From NCBI GenBank assembly GCA_003220955.1, contig QHTW01000210.1, positions 1 through 6,360 on the forward strand: a DNA stretch of 6,360 nucleotides, given 5' to 3'. Position 1 is the stretch's first letter. Every line of letters begins with the position of its first letter. Below, piece by piece: positions 6,172-6,360 of this stretch. Origin of the DNA: Gemmatimonadota bacterium (lineage in GTDB: Bacteria; Gemmatimonadota; Gemmatimonadetes; Gemmatimonadales; GWC2-71-9). A program made the position numbers and the translations under genes. Below the pieces are notes generated by a model. The model was not told the DNA's origin and made no database searches. It saw only the letters and a program-made list of their open reading frames with translations.

Positions 6172-6360
6172 ATGTACAGGCGTGGATTTCTAGGTCGTCT
6201 TGCCGCCACCGCGGCCGCTGGAGTCGCAGGGCTGACACCGCTTCGACTCGAGGCGCAGCCGGCACGTCCCGATGCCGTTCTGGGAGCAGACCCGTCGTTC
6301 GAGACGTGGCTCAATCGCATCAACGGGAAGCATAAGATGATCTTCGACGCGCCGGAGGTG
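6172..6360 (+). CDS. Twin-arginine-signal exported protein, family not identified, C-terminus cut by window edge
   Basis: Sixty-three residues are visible before the edge. The N-terminus MYRRGFLGRLAATAAAGVAGLTPLRLEAQPA carries an RRGFLG twin-arginine motif, a hydrophobic alanine-rich stretch, and a plausible cleavage region near LEAQPA at residues 27-32. It should therefore be exported folded by the Tat system. The mature part begins around PDAVLGADPSFETWLNRINGKHKMIFDAPEV. Tat-exported proteins with a similar W...GKHK..FDAPE segment are, as I recall, annotated only as hypothetical in Gemmatimonadota-like genomes, possibly with a DsrE-like fold; I hold that weakly. The start is certain: a strong ribosome site precedes it and it lies 11 bases after the TsdA-like cytochrome gene, implying one operon and probably a linked periplasmic role. 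No cofactor motif is visible in the part present. Confidence 0.8.
   Translation, partial: MYRRGFLGRLAATAAAGVAGLTPLRLEAQPARPDAVLGADPSFETWLNRINGKHKMIFDAPEV

Overview
The window is GC-rich bacterial DNA, densely coded, with six protein genes, no RNA genes and no gene-free stretch longer than 70 bases. Base composition, wide use of GC-ending codons, the WALGEIED-type HEAT repeats and the exported cytochrome/Tat pair suggest a soil or environmental bacterium. My best guess is Gemmatimonadota; this is inference, not shown by a marker gene.

Region 1 (1-2339, minus strand) is a fatty-acid beta-oxidation operon, fadI then fadJ. The thiolase gene ends in a TGATG overlap with the start of the multifunctional hydratase/3-hydroxyacyl-CoA dehydrogenase gene. 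The window edge cuts fadJ just after its NAD-binding motif begins.

Region 2 (2340-3997, plus strand): a glpD-type FAD-dependent glycerol-3-phosphate dehydrogenase diverges from fadI across about 60 bases. The fatty-acid and glycerol halves of lipid breakdown thus face each other over one shared control region. This GlpD appears to lack about 11 residues that carry a substrate-binding arginine in the E. coli enzyme; this is the most checkable anomaly in the window.

Region 3 (3987-5270, minus strand): a predicted exported HEAT-repeat protein has seven 31-residue repeats in perfect 93-bp register, an inserted Met-Pro/poly-Gly loop, and an Asp/His-rich then alternating Val-Arg/Lys tail. Its stop codon overlaps that of glpD tail to tail.

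Region 4 (5339-6360, plus strand), divergent from the HEAT gene, is a two-gene unit. First comes a lipoprotein diheme cytochrome c of the thiosulfate dehydrogenase (TsdA)-like type; 11 bases later a twin-arginine-signal protein begins and runs off the window. Together with the HEAT protein these look like cell-envelope proteins.

I see no CRISPR array, transposon, phage gene, toxin-antitoxin pair or recognisable defence system. The long open frames antisense to fadI/fadJ and to the HEAT gene are by-products of GC-rich coding DNA.
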